Below, in pieces: positions 43,299-52,446 of a DNA stretch of 64,000 bases; positions within the stretch are counted from its first letter, which is position 1; every line of letters starts with the position of its first letter. This stretch comes from Bacteroidales bacterium UBA1715 (GTDB taxonomy: Bacteria > Bacteroidota > Bacteroidia > Bacteroidales > UBA1715), in NCBI GenBank assembly GCA_002317135.1, contig DCIX01000036.1, forward strand, positions 1-64,000. Reading direction: 5' to 3'. The notes beneath the pieces are model-generated. The model worked only from the letters and a program-made list of their open reading frames with translations. It did no database searches and was not told the DNA's origin. Position numbers and translations under genes: made by a program.

Positions 43299-44573
43299 TT
43301 ACGGTTTTAAACATCCTATTGGAACGACATAAACACCGTCCTTTCGACGATAAGCATAATCGCCAATTGCGGTCAAAACCATTCCGAACGATGCAACGGG
43401 CATTTTTGTTGTATCTATTGTATTCTGCAGAGCAAGTATAGATTGTGCTCCAGCATCTATATTTGGTAGACCTCCCAGTTTTATTTCCACTAACGCATAC
43501 GAGCCATCTCTGCGATGGATTACTGCATCACATTCCAACCCATTGCTGTCCCTATAGTGATACACTATTCCGTTCATGGCTTCGGCAAAGACGCGTAAAT
43601 CGCGGACAGCCATATTTTCAAAGAAAAAGCCGAATGTTTTCAGGTCGTTCAGCAAATCTTTTGGTCCAAGTCCCAACGCTGCCGTAGCAATGCTCGGATC
43701 AACAAAATATCTGGTTTCGCTAGTTCTTATAGCTGCCTTACTTCTAATATTTGGATTCCACGACGGCATATCTTCAACAACGAACAGACGTCTCAAAGCG
43801 TCAATATAATCAGCAACAGTATCGTCATTAATAGATTGGCTGTCATTACTTTTTATGTCGGAGCACATTGCTGTGTATGTCGTTTGTGTACCTATATGCC
43901 GTGAAAAGGAACGCATCAATTGGCGTACCCTTTGTTCATTGCGGCGAACAGCATCAACCCGCTGAATGTCGGACTGGACTATTGCTTCATAGTACTCAAA
44001 CGCCTGATCTAATGCAACGATTCCTTCCAGCAATGTTGCTTGTGGCCATCCACCACGGCAAAGCAGATAGGCTATACGATCTAAATCAATATCACACTGG
44101 CAAGGTACAAACTCCTGGCCTTCAAACAAGTCGGTTAAGCTTATTTGTGGCTGTGAATCACCAGCTTCAAATAGGCTCATTGGCCGCATTTTCAAGCGGG
44201 CATATCGCCCCGTTCCACTATGTATAAATTTTGTATTCTGCGGTGGCACCGATGAACCTGTCAAAATGAATTGTCCGAATTTGTTGCGGGAATCAACCTC
44301 ACTTCTTACAACATCCCATAATTGTGGAATGGTTTGCCATTCGTCTATTAATCGTGGAGTAGCACCTTGTAACAACATTTGTGGGTTAAGCGAAAACATT
44401 TCTACACTTTTTTCAAAAGTGGAATAGTCCCCAAGATTCAACATACTGGCAGCGCACTCTTTTGCTGTAGTTGTTTTTCCACACCATTTAGGGCCTTCCA
44501 CCAATACAGCACCTTTACCTTGCAACTTTCGCTGCAATATGGCATCTGCTATTCTATGTTTATAGTCACCCAT
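43299..44573 (-). CDS. AAA+ ATPase with DUF4143 domain (paralogue 1)
   Basis: 424 residues. Walker A GPKWCGKTTT near residue 28, an ATPase core with PRLIDEWQTIPQLWDVV (Walker B-like strand with Asp-Glu) and a sensor QFILTGSSVPP. The C-terminal DUF4143 part has ECDAVI ... ALVEIKLGG, a D-ExK nuclease-fold motif. It is clearly a paralogue of the gene at 44792-46081 (same motifs, same end IGCLKP). Upstream is array A of 23-bp repeats and a -7 box; downstream is a glycosyltransferase fragment. Function not established. Confidence 0.92.
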   Translation of the reverse strand: MGDYKHRIADAILQRKLQGKGAVLVEGPKWCGKTTTAKECAASMLNLGDYSTFEKSVEMFSLNPQMLLQGATPRLIDEWQTIPQLWDVVRSEVDSRNKFGQFILTGSSVPPQNTKFIHSGTGRYARLKMRPMSLFEAGDSQPQISLTDLFEGQEFVPCQCDIDLDRIAYLLCRGGWPQATLLEGIVALDQAFEYYEAIVQSDIQRVDAVRRNEQRVRQLMRSFSRHIGTQTTYTAMCSDIKSNDSQSINDDTVADYIDALRRLFVVEDMPSWNPNIRSKAAIRTSETRYFVDPSIATAALGLGPKDLLNDLKTFGFFFENMAVRDLRVFAEAMNGIVYHYRDSNGLECDAVIHRRDGSYALVEIKLGGLPNIDAGAQSILALQNTIDTTKMPVASFGMVLTAIGDYAYRRKDGVYVVPIGCLKP

Positions 44574-44594
44574 CTATATTCTTTTGTTGTATCG

Positions 44595-44602
44595 CAAATA
44601 TA
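44595..44602 (-). promoter_or_regulatory. -7 box of DUF4143 paralogue 1
   Basis: TATATTTG on the minus strand, 21 nt before the start at 44573. Array A lies about 40 nt further upstream. Confidence 0.55.
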
Positions 44603-44640
44603 TTAAAAATAAGATACATATAAATATTTTTAAGTGTTTT

Positions 44641-44701
44641 TTCGGGAAGTTGAGACTATTTTGTTCGGGAAGTTGAGACTATTTTGTTCGGGAAGTTGAG
44701 A
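44641..44701 (+). repeat. tandem array A: 23-bp units
   Basis: Two exact units starting at 44641 and 44664 and a third of about 15 bp from 44687. The unit begins TTCGGGAAGTTGAGACTATT. The array stands between the promoter of paralogue 1 and the glycosyltransferase remnant behind paralogue 2. Confidence 0.93.
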
Positions 44702-44730
44702 ATCCTAAGCGACAGCGAAATATCTATGCC

Positions 44731-44790
44731 CTATAGCCGTTCTGCACCACCTTTACGTAATCGAGGTATTATATGAAGAATTCGAAGCAT
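44731..44790 (-). pseudogene. truncated 5' end of a glycosyltransferase gene, copy 2
   Basis: The ATG is 1 nt past the stop of the second DUF4143 gene. It encodes MLRILHIIPRLRKGGAERL and a stop (44731-44733); GGAER is the canonical GT4 N-terminal loop. Weak coding similarity may go on past the stop (GIDISLSL) right up to array A, so the remnant seems to end at the repeat. Confidence 0.8.
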
Positions 44791-44791
44791 T

Positions 44792-46081
44792 TTATGGTTT
44801 TAAGCATCCTATTGGAACGACATAAACTCCTTTCTCGTGCAGATATGCGATATTGCCAACTGCAGTTAAAACCATTTTAAACGAAGGAGGATACATTTTG
44901 TCCGTATTAATTTTGCTTGCCAATTTGTTCAATGACTCAATAGCTTCATTAATGAGTTTTTCGCCACCCAACTTTATTTCCACAAGACCGTAATGTCCAT
45001 CACGCAAATGAACTACAGCATCACATTCCAAATTATTATTGTCACGATAATGAAACACTCGGCCATATAGTGCATCTGCATATACACGCAAATCGCGTAC
45101 AGCCATTGTTTCAAAAAGAAACCCCATGGTGTTTAAATCGTTCAGCAAATCATTCGGACCTATACCAAGGGCCGCAACCGCAATTGATGGATCGACAAAA
45201 TATCGTGTGTCGGTAGTGCGAATCGAACATTTACTTCTTAGGTTAGGATTCCAGGCTTCCATGTCTTCCACGACAAAAATCTTTTTCAATGCCTCTATAT
45301 ATGAAGCAACTGTATCTTCGTCCAATGTACGACTGTCATTTGTCGCCATGTCATCTTTCAGTTTTGAATAACTGGTTTGTGTTCCTTGATTGCGAGCTAA
45401 TGAACGCATCAACTTTTTTGTGCGTTCCTGGCTACGTCGTACCGAATCTACTCTGGAAATGTCTATTTCTGTTATTGCTTCATAATACGAATATGCTGTT
45501 TCTAATGCACTTTCACCTTTCATAATCGTAGCCGCCATTGGCCATCCTCCACGACAAATGTAAAATGCAATGTCTTCTAAATTTTTTTCGCATTCTCCAA
45601 AAATCGGTTCACCGCCCTTTTCAAACAAATCTTGTAGGCTTATTGTCCCATTGCTTTCTTTCGATTCCCACAAACTCATTGGACGCATCGTAACACGCGA
45701 AATTCGCCCTGTTCCTGTATGTTGAATTTTATTTGTAACAGGAGGAACAGCAGAGCCTGTTAGAATAAATTGACCAACATTTTTTCGTTTATCTGATTCA
45801 AAACGAACGGCATCCCAAATTTGTGGTGCAACCTGCCATTCATCAATCAAACGAGGGTTGTCGCCAACCAATAATGACTTTACATTGGTAGAGGCTATAA
45901 ACAGATTCTTTTGTAAGGCATCTGGATCAGCCATATACAATACGCTTTTGGCAAGCTGTTCTGCCGTAGTTGTCTTACCGCACCATTTTGGTCCTTGAAG
46001 TAACACAGCACTAGAAGACAATAGTTTTCGTGCCAGTACTTCATCGGCTATGCGATTGTTATATGTCGGCTTTTGTTCCAT
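44792..46081 (-). CDS. AAA+ ATPase with DUF4143 domain (paralogue 2)
   Basis: 429 residues. Walker A GPKWCGKTTT near residue 31, PRLIDEWQVAPQIWDAV, sensor QFILTGSAVPP, and in the DUF4143 part ECDAVVHLRDG then GLVEIKLGG. It shares most motifs and its last residues with paralogue 1, so the pair arose by duplication, but the DNA has diverged well beyond a recent copy. Array B and a -7 box are upstream, a glycosyltransferase remnant downstream. Confidence 0.92.
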   Translation of the reverse strand: MEQKPTYNNRIADEVLARKLLSSSAVLLQGPKWCGKTTTAEQLAKSVLYMADPDALQKNLFIASTNVKSLLVGDNPRLIDEWQVAPQIWDAVRFESDKRKNVGQFILTGSAVPPVTNKIQHTGTGRISRVTMRPMSLWESKESNGTISLQDLFEKGGEPIFGECEKNLEDIAFYICRGGWPMAATIMKGESALETAYSYYEAITEIDISRVDSVRRSQERTKKLMRSLARNQGTQTSYSKLKDDMATNDSRTLDEDTVASYIEALKKIFVVEDMEAWNPNLRSKCSIRTTDTRYFVDPSIAVAALGIGPNDLLNDLNTMGFLFETMAVRDLRVYADALYGRVFHYRDNNNLECDAVVHLRDGHYGLVEIKLGGEKLINEAIESLNKLASKINTDKMYPPSFKMVLTAVGNIAYLHEKGVYVVPIGCLKP

Positions 46082-46095
46082 ATTATACCTTTTTG

Positions 46096-46103
46096 CAAAG
46101 GTA
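46096..46103 (-). promoter_or_regulatory. -7 box of DUF4143 paralogue 2
   Basis: TACCTTTG on the minus strand, 14 nt before the start at 46081, with a TTG 18 nt further upstream as a possible -33 element. Confidence 0.6.
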
Positions 46104-46140
46104 TAACATTTTGCAAAATATCAATATGCTGCAATTATTT

Positions 46141-46209
46141 TTCGGTTATTTGAAGATTTATTTTTCGGTTATTTGGAGGTTTGTTTTTCGGTTGTTTGGA
46201 GATTTTATG
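46141..46209 (+). repeat. tandem array B: three 23-bp units
   Basis: Units start at 46141, 46164 and 46187; unit 1 begins TTCGGTTATTTGAAGATTT. They differ at a few positions. Array A and B units share TTCGG, TTGA/TTGG and a T-rich end at the same spacing. Confidence 0.93.
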
Positions 46210-46278
46210 TATTTAACCACGAATATCACTATTTTTTATTAACACTTTCGTGAAAATTCGAGTAATTAGTGGTTTGAG

Positions 46279-47331
46279 TTATCTTTCAAACTTTTTCTTC
46301 AAATTTAAGAAATACTTTTCTATAGTTTCAAAAGAAATCCAAGCAAATAAAATCGTAACTCCTATAACGAAACAATACAGGACAACCATTGAACCGACAG
46401 ATTTTGTCAATGGGAATAGTTTAAACGCTATCAATAAAACAATCCAATGGTACATATAAATGCCGTAAGAGATTTTTCCTAAAAATTTTGTCGCTTTGTT
46501 TTCAATATTGATATGTAAAGCATCATTTGTGCAAACATTCAAAATAACAACGGCAAATAAAACTGACATAAGTTCATCGTTAAAATGCTTGGACTCAATG
46601 TTTCCAAACCAACAAACCACTGATACCAACAAACATATCCAAAAGACATATTTGTTATATAGATATTTTAACCAAGTATGATTCTTTGCATACAAATATC
46701 CTATCAAACAACCTATAGCCAGAGAATCAAACTTATTATTGTAAAAAAACTTATTGTTAATCATCTCCAATGATTCATTTTGCAGAGTTCGAACATTAGT
46801 AAAAGCAATAAAATGAGGCAGCAAAGCATAAGAAACAATAAAAATAATTAACAACAGCGGAATCCTTTCCGCTCGAATAAACATAATTACCAATGGGAAA
46901 AATATATAAAATAAATTTTCTACCCCTATAGACCAAATTTGTGGACTTCCACTCCAACCACAACCTATTGAATGAGAGACGTTAGGCAATATAGTAACTG
47001 CATATAACACATTAGACCACGACAATGAATCAACAAAAAATACCGAAAGCACCAACACTAAGTAGTATACAGGCCAAATTCTAAAAATTCGACGAAAATA
47101 AAAATCCTTTAAAGAAATTTGACCATATCGTTCTTTTTCTTTTGTCAATAAAAATGTTATTAAGAATCCTGAAATAACAAAAAACAACATTACAGCGGTA
47201 TGACCACTTGGATAATATTCTTGTATGCTCACCCCTAAATTCATTTCACGGAACAATTCAATGTGCCCAATCATTACAACTATTGCAGCAATGGCACGGA
47301 AAGTATCAAGATTGCGGATTCGTTGTTTCAT
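46279..47331 (-). CDS. acyltransferase 3 family protein (OafA-like)
   Basis: 350 residues, about ten membrane helices. Start RIRNLDTFRAIAAIVVMIGHIELF carries the family R/K-x10-H pattern, followed by AVMLFFVISGFLITFLL. Such enzymes O-acetylate O-antigen or capsule sugars in the membrane. It is the last gene of the minus-strand polysaccharide operon, 4 nt after the LtaS-like gene. Confidence 0.9.
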   Translation of the reverse strand: MKQRIRNLDTFRAIAAIVVMIGHIELFREMNLGVSIQEYYPSGHTAVMLFFVISGFLITFLLTKEKERYGQISLKDFYFRRIFRIWPVYYLVLVLSVFFVDSLSWSNVLYAVTILPNVSHSIGCGWSGSPQIWSIGVENLFYIFFPLVIMFIRAERIPLLLIIFIVSYALLPHFIAFTNVRTLQNESLEMINNKFFYNNKFDSLAIGCLIGYLYAKNHTWLKYLYNKYVFWICLLVSVVCWFGNIESKHFNDELMSVLFAVVILNVCTNDALHINIENKATKFLGKISYGIYMYHWIVLLIAFKLFPLTKSVGSMVVLYCFVIGVTILFAWISFETIEKYFLNLKKKFER

Positions 47332-47335
47332 CGTT

Positions 47336-49117
47336 TTACTTAACTATTTTCTTAAAATAATTACTTCTAATCATCTTATCAGAAAGAATATACGCTTCTT
47401 CTTCTGTAATGGTACGATTTTTACGAGCTATACTATCAAGTAAATTTACACCAAAGCCTTTCCAATAATAATCATCTGCACCTATACAGTGCATAATTGT
47501 AGGGTATATATCCATTTGATAACAAAGTTCATCTATTTCTATTTTTTCTTTTATATTAGGTGAAAATAGCATAAATGGTGTGTAAGATACTTCTTTAGGA
47601 ATAGGATATTTATATTTAGAAGCAAAAGTCTGAAACTCTCGCAATAAAGATCTCTTGAAAGTTGTATGATCACCAGTAATTACTACTGTTGTATTGTTTA
47701 ATAAAGAATCTCTTTCTATTTGTTCTATGAATTTCGCGAAAGCACTATCTGTATAATGAACTGAATTTAAATACTGTCTCAAATTTTGTGGCATATCTGA
47801 CGGCCACGACATATCTGGGCATTCTACTCTTGTGAAAGGTGGATGCATAGACATAGTTATTATATGCATACAGAAAGAACTATCTTTATAATCCTTCAAT
47901 TTATCCAAAGCGAAATCAAATACAACCATATCATCTTCTGAACCGTTTTGCATTATCTTTTTATTTGGATATATATCATTATACCCATAACAATGTGTCA
48001 TCTGCGGTTGATTCCATATCGTATTTGCGCACGGATCAATTATAATTGACTTTGACCAAAAATGTGCATAATTAGGAAACTTGTTGTCGCCATATAACAT
48101 ACATGCTGCACCAGTAGCAATTGGCAACATTCCAGTATTTTCTATCATTTGTCCATCACCTGATCCTCCACCTCTTGTTTGACAAGCTATTTTTGACACA
48201 TACAATTGTGCCATTAATGATTTAAATTTCAAAAAGTTCGGGGCTACATACTTCCCGTCAAAATCCTTTGCTTCTATTACCCAACTTTCAAAACTTTCTA
48301 CAAGAATTACTATTAAATTCTCTTTATCTGGTAACTTGTCTAAAGATTCCTCTCTTACATTTTTATTTAACCAATAATTTTCATATTCTGAATATTCAAC
48401 CTCTTCAACATCCCTTTTATTCATTTCGTATATAATAAGACTTGGGAAAAAATGTAATACAGTCCCACGCTCTACATTGTTGGGCATTTCTATATTTCGA
48501 TAATAACCTTTACCAATAGCAACACGATACGCCCAAGTAAACTGGTTAGTGTCATACCAAGATTTTTCTCGTCCCCTATACATAATTTCTGATGCATATC
48601 CTAATGTATAATCATATAGAACCATCATAAAACCGACTATGACTGATATAAAAAACGCTTTTACATTTTTTTTCTTGTCACTTACTATCTGACATACAAA
48701 AAATGAATACAATATTGTTGTACCTATAAAGAAAAATACTTTCCAATTAACATAGGTAAAAATTGAAGTTGTAAATCCATTTAAATTACCAATCATAAGA
48801 AATGCATCTACATCAATAAATAAACCACTCTGACGGAAATACAACATATTACTAATTAACCATAAGTCTATCAAAAAAGATACAATACAGGTCCAATAAT
48901 AATGCTTAATAATAAAAAGAAAAGAGGCTATAAAAATAGCAGGCGTCAACTTTGAAATATAAAAAGCAAAAAATTCTAACGGATCCTGCCATAATGAGCT
49001 AACTGCCACATATCCAAAGCAGAAATAATGAAATAATACACACTTAATAAAAAGTGTTAACGCAAATACAAAAAAAATAAGATTTTCACTTTTCAAAGGT
49101 AAAATTAAAATCCTCAT
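47336..49117 (-). CDS. LtaS-like alkaline-phosphatase-fold transferase
   Basis: 593 residues. Four or five N-terminal membrane helices (to about 190) and an outer sulfatase/phosphatase-fold domain: NLIVILVESFESWV (metal-site Glu), a Ser-rich active-site loop in GGGSGDGQM, and VVITGDHTTF (metal-site Asp-His). Known relatives move phosphoglycerol or phosphoethanolamine from lipids onto glycans. In LtaS the nucleophile is Thr; here the loop offers Ser. It probably decorates the surface glycan with a phospho-group. The start overlaps the SGNH-like gene by 4 nt. Confidence 0.85.
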   Translation of the reverse strand: MRILILPLKSENLIFFVFALTLFIKCVLFHYFCFGYVAVSSLWQDPLEFFAFYISKLTPAIFIASFLFIIKHYYWTCIVSFLIDLWLISNMLYFRQSGLFIDVDAFLMIGNLNGFTTSIFTYVNWKVFFFIGTTILYSFFVCQIVSDKKKNVKAFFISVIVGFMMVLYDYTLGYASEIMYRGREKSWYDTNQFTWAYRVAIGKGYYRNIEMPNNVERGTVLHFFPSLIIYEMNKRDVEEVEYSEYENYWLNKNVREESLDKLPDKENLIVILVESFESWVIEAKDFDGKYVAPNFLKFKSLMAQLYVSKIACQTRGGGSGDGQMIENTGMLPIATGAACMLYGDNKFPNYAHFWSKSIIIDPCANTIWNQPQMTHCYGYNDIYPNKKIMQNGSEDDMVVFDFALDKLKDYKDSSFCMHIITMSMHPPFTRVECPDMSWPSDMPQNLRQYLNSVHYTDSAFAKFIEQIERDSLLNNTTVVITGDHTTFKRSLLREFQTFASKYKYPIPKEVSYTPFMLFSPNIKEKIEIDELCYQMDIYPTIMHCIGADDYYWKGFGVNLLDSIARKNRTITEEEAYILSDKMIRSNYFKKIVK

Positions 49118-50040
49118 TGCATATATTTTGAAATGTTTATAACAATTTTATCCACTCCCTTAGAATTTGCGTGATCAGGATCTATAAAATCATCATCCGC
49201 AAACGACATATCCTCATACAAATCTATAAAACTAACATTCTCACAAGAATACACCACTTTATACAATGATTTTTTTGCAATTTGTGTATTAAGCTTATTC
49301 GCATATCGATAAAAACATTCTCGTTTAGGCGGCACAACGACTATTAGTTTTACATTATTTTTTGCAACTTTTTCAAGAATTTCCGACAATATCTTTTCAT
49401 TTTCCGGCAACAATTTTTTATTAAATTTCACCGATGTCATTTCTTTTGCTCGCATTTCACACAATGAATTGTCATCTCGACCTTCGACAATTGGTATGAA
49501 ATTCAAATTCTCTGTTTTTACTGATGGTATTTCTGAATTTGTAAACCTATTTTTCAACCTTGATAAATCTCGATTATTTCTAAAGAAATTCAATTGAGCC
49601 ATTATCCTATTACCCAGAGACATATCTTGCATTGTATCTGAATATTTATAATATTCTCTATCTGTATATCGCTGATTAGTAGTAACCAAACTATAACCCA
49701 TTAAATCATAATCAACAAATAGAACCAAGTATTTCAGTTTTTTCTTTCTCGCTAACACCTCACTTATAACCAATGAAGCATGAAATAAATCTTGACCTCC
49801 AACTGAATAATTTCCGATTTTATCAGTTTGTACAAAAGGTGTACATCCCATTGCCCCAGCATGAGAATTACCAACTATAGCCAATTCTATATTATTGTCG
49901 CTATTATAAATCGAGGAGTATAACAAGTCAATTCTTGTTATTTCATTCTTATACAAATATTCCATTCCAAAAACAAACAAGAACAAAAAAACAATTGTCG
50001 CCAAAAACTCTAAAAGAAATAATACTTTTCTTGTTTTCAT
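49114..50040 (-). CDS. SGNH-like protein paired with an MBOAT acyltransferase
   Basis: 308 residues with one N-terminal membrane anchor (VLFLLEFLATIVFLFLFVFG) and an outer domain. LAIVGNSHAGAMG matches the first block of the SGNH fold and DPDHANSKGV the last, supplying Ser, Asp and His. In alginate and D-alanine systems such proteins (AlgX/AlgJ, DltD) take the acyl group from the MBOAT partner and pass it to the polymer. The MBOAT gene is directly upstream with a 1-nt overlap. Confidence 0.8.
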   Translation of the reverse strand: MKTRKVLFLLEFLATIVFLFLFVFGMEYLYKNEITRIDLLYSSIYNSDNNIELAIVGNSHAGAMGCTPFVQTDKIGNYSVGGQDLFHASLVISEVLARKKKLKYLVLFVDYDLMGYSLVTTNQRYTDREYYKYSDTMQDMSLGNRIMAQLNFFRNNRDLSRLKNRFTNSEIPSVKTENLNFIPIVEGRDDNSLCEMRAKEMTSVKFNKKLLPENEKILSEILEKVAKNNVKLIVVVPPKRECFYRYANKLNTQIAKKSLYKVVYSCENVSFIDLYEDMSFADDDFIDPDHANSKGVDKIVINISKYMQ

Positions 50041-51446
50041 TAAAATTGAAAATAAATAAACGATTGTTCTTCAAATTTACCTAGTATATATATGCTAGCA
50101 ATCAAAAAGGCAACCCAAACATAAATAAGTATTTTTTTATGATAACATTTTACTGTAAATTCCTTTATACAGTCTACAATAAATACAAAAACTACTAATA
50201 TCAACAAGGTTATAAAGGTTTTTGTAGAAATGATTGGTACACCTATTATCCCACTATTGATATCGAACAAATGTGTAAATAAATAATATGCATCTGTAAT
50301 AGAATTAGAACGGAACAATCCCCAACCTAAAAACACCAAGAAAAAAACAATGATTAAACGAGGTACCTGACAGATACTATATTTATCTGTTATCCGATAT
50401 GATTTTATATGTAATATTCGTTCCAAAACTAACAAACCTCCATAATAGGATCCCCATAAAACGAACGTCCAATTCGCTCCATGCCATAAACCACTAATCA
50501 AAAAAGTAATAAATAGATTATAAAAATGTCGTGACATCGATACTCGATTTCCACCTAATGGAATATATACATAATCTCGAAACCAACTACTCAAAGATAT
50601 ATGCCAACGATTCCAAAATTCTTTTATACTACGGCTCAAATATGGTCGTCTAAAATTTTCCATTAGTTTAAATCCAAATATCCGAGCAATACCTATTGCT
50701 ATATCGGAATACCCTGAGAAATCAGCATATATCTGAAACATGAAAAATAAGGTTGCCCACATCAAAGGAAAACCACTATAAGTGTGAATATCATTAAACA
50801 CGATATTCACATATACAGCCAAATTATCAGCAATCACGACTTTCTTGAAAAATCCCCACAAAGCCTGCCTTAAACCACCTGTCAATTGTTCATAATTTAG
50901 GTTCCTCGTTTTTTGGAATTGTGGCAACAAATTAGTCGCTCTTTCTATAGGACCAGCAACTAATTGTGGAAAAAAACTCACGAAAGCAAAAAATTGTACA
51001 ATATCTTTCGTGGGCTGTATGTTGTTTCTATACACATCTATACTATAACTCAAAGCCTGAAATGTATAGAAACTAATACCCACAGGTAACATCACATTCA
51101 ACAACAAGCCATCGGAATTTCCATATCTAAAGATGTCTGCAAAGGACTGAACGAAAAAATTATAATATTTAAATATTGCAAGAATTATCAGATTGACTGA
51201 TATATTTAATCCATTTATCAATTTTGCCTTGTCGCGGAATTTTTCTATTAACAACCCACTATACCAACTACAGAAAGATGTAAATGCTATCAAAAAAAGT
51301 AACTTCCAATTCCACCAGCCATAAAAAATATAAGAAATAATAAGGACAAATAGATTCTGTAGCTTCAAATTTCTATTGAAGACAAACCAATACAATAAAA
51401 AAACTATTGGTAGAAATATAAAGAATTCAATCGAATTAAACTGCAT
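50040..51446 (-). CDS. MBOAT family O-acyltransferase (AlgI-like)
   Basis: 468 residues, about eleven membrane helices. The family core is clear: SYSIDVYRN, FFPQLVAGPIERATNLLPQF, FWNRWHISLSSWFRDYVYIPLGG and LISGLWHGANWTFVLWG, which includes the catalytic His. It moves acyl groups across the inner membrane to a periplasmic partner, here the SGNH-like protein. Together with two acyltransferase-3 proteins the clusters carry three acylation systems. Confidence 0.95.
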   Translation of the reverse strand: MQFNSIEFFIFLPIVFLLYWFVFNRNLKLQNLFVLIISYIFYGWWNWKLLFLIAFTSFCSWYSGLLIEKFRDKAKLINGLNISVNLIILAIFKYYNFFVQSFADIFRYGNSDGLLLNVMLPVGISFYTFQALSYSIDVYRNNIQPTKDIVQFFAFVSFFPQLVAGPIERATNLLPQFQKTRNLNYEQLTGGLRQALWGFFKKVVIADNLAVYVNIVFNDIHTYSGFPLMWATLFFMFQIYADFSGYSDIAIGIARIFGFKLMENFRRPYLSRSIKEFWNRWHISLSSWFRDYVYIPLGGNRVSMSRHFYNLFITFLISGLWHGANWTFVLWGSYYGGLLVLERILHIKSYRITDKYSICQVPRLIIVFFLVFLGWGLFRSNSITDAYYLFTHLFDINSGIIGVPIISTKTFITLLILVVFVFIVDCIKEFTVKCYHKKILIYVWVAFLIASIYILGKFEEQSFIYFQF

Positions 51447-51450
51447 TTAT

Positions 51451-52446
51451 TTACCAATAACAACCATTTTCTATTAGTTCTGCCCCCCTAGGCCTATTTT
51501 TTTCCGAAGGACGAATCCAATATTCATTATAGAATTGAGAGACTCTTGGATTATTATCCCAACGAGTACCTTTTATGCCAAACAAAATTTGTAACCAACC
51601 TGCTAAATGAATAGCTTGTTTTCCCATTTGTTTGCAAAAAGCCGCTAAAGGCATCCCATAAGCACCACAACCAATCAAAGCAACATCAAAATCTATTTTC
51701 TGTATATCGTCTTTCATTTTTTGTAAAGCATCAAACCATGTTGCAAATTCTGTTTGTGCTCCTGCAATAGACTGCACAGTCTTATAAGTGATCAATAAGA
51801 ATTCTGGCAATACATTCTCGTCTTCCCATAAAAAATTCCTTTTTGCATACTGATTTTCTATTTCCTCCGAAAAAGGGTGAATCACCAACACCCTTTTCCC
51901 TTTTAAATTTTTGGTCCATGGATTTTTATAGTAAAAAGGAGCATAATACCCATCTAAATTAACACGAACAGCATTTTGTAACTCCTTACGGAACATATAT
52001 TCTGTTACTTGATAACTACCTAAGACATCTATCTGTTTTATTGCCTCGATATTAATTCTATAATATTTTTCCAATAATATTGGTTTATTTGGGAAAAAAC
52101 CAGCATTTGAACATAATCCAGACATAACATTTTTAGAGATATTTAATCGAGATCTTTTATGACGAATAAAATCAATATAATCAGACAACCCTAAATTATC
52201 TTTTTGTGAAACTTTACATTCTTCCAATGTATCCAATTCAAATGTTCCAAACTTCGAGACCATACAAGGCTTACCCTGTTGTATCAAATCAGAAATATAA
52301 TCATTTGCCTCTTGATCAAATTTATCAACATACCGCAAATATTGCCGTCCTTGCAATCCAACATTTTTTATCTCGTACAATGGAAACAATCGTGCATACA
52401 AAGTGTGCAAACGCCAAACAACAGACATTATTATTCTATCTAACAT
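51451..52446 (-). CDS. probable glycosyltransferase of the GT-D (DUF1792) kind
   Basis: 331 residues without membrane segments. The C-terminal half has the pattern of GT-D fold enzymes: KRVLVIHPFSEEIENQYAKR, FDVALIGCGAYGMPLAAFCK and KQAIHLAGWLQILFGIKG. The N-terminal counterpart of the RFGDGE metal motif reads SKFGTFELDTL, so the acidic pattern is changed. The gene overlaps the GT4 gene by 11 nt. Glycosyltransfer is likely from context and pattern but not certain. Confidence 0.6.
   Translation of the reverse strand: MLDRIIMSVVWRLHTLYARLFPLYEIKNVGLQGRQYLRYVDKFDQEANDYISDLIQQGKPCMVSKFGTFELDTLEECKVSQKDNLGLSDYIDFIRHKRSRLNISKNVMSGLCSNAGFFPNKPILLEKYYRINIEAIKQIDVLGSYQVTEYMFRKELQNAVRVNLDGYYAPFYYKNPWTKNLKGKRVLVIHPFSEEIENQYAKRNFLWEDENVLPEFLLITYKTVQSIAGAQTEFATWFDALQKMKDDIQKIDFDVALIGCGAYGMPLAAFCKQMGKQAIHLAGWLQILFGIKGTRWDNNPRVSQFYNEYWIRPSEKNRPRGAELIENGCYW

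Noticed and set aside
44703..44790. Second glycosyltransferase fragment as an intact small gene
   Set aside because: The frame stops after 19 codons and the peptide is only the first strand and loop of a GT4 fold, which cannot function alone.
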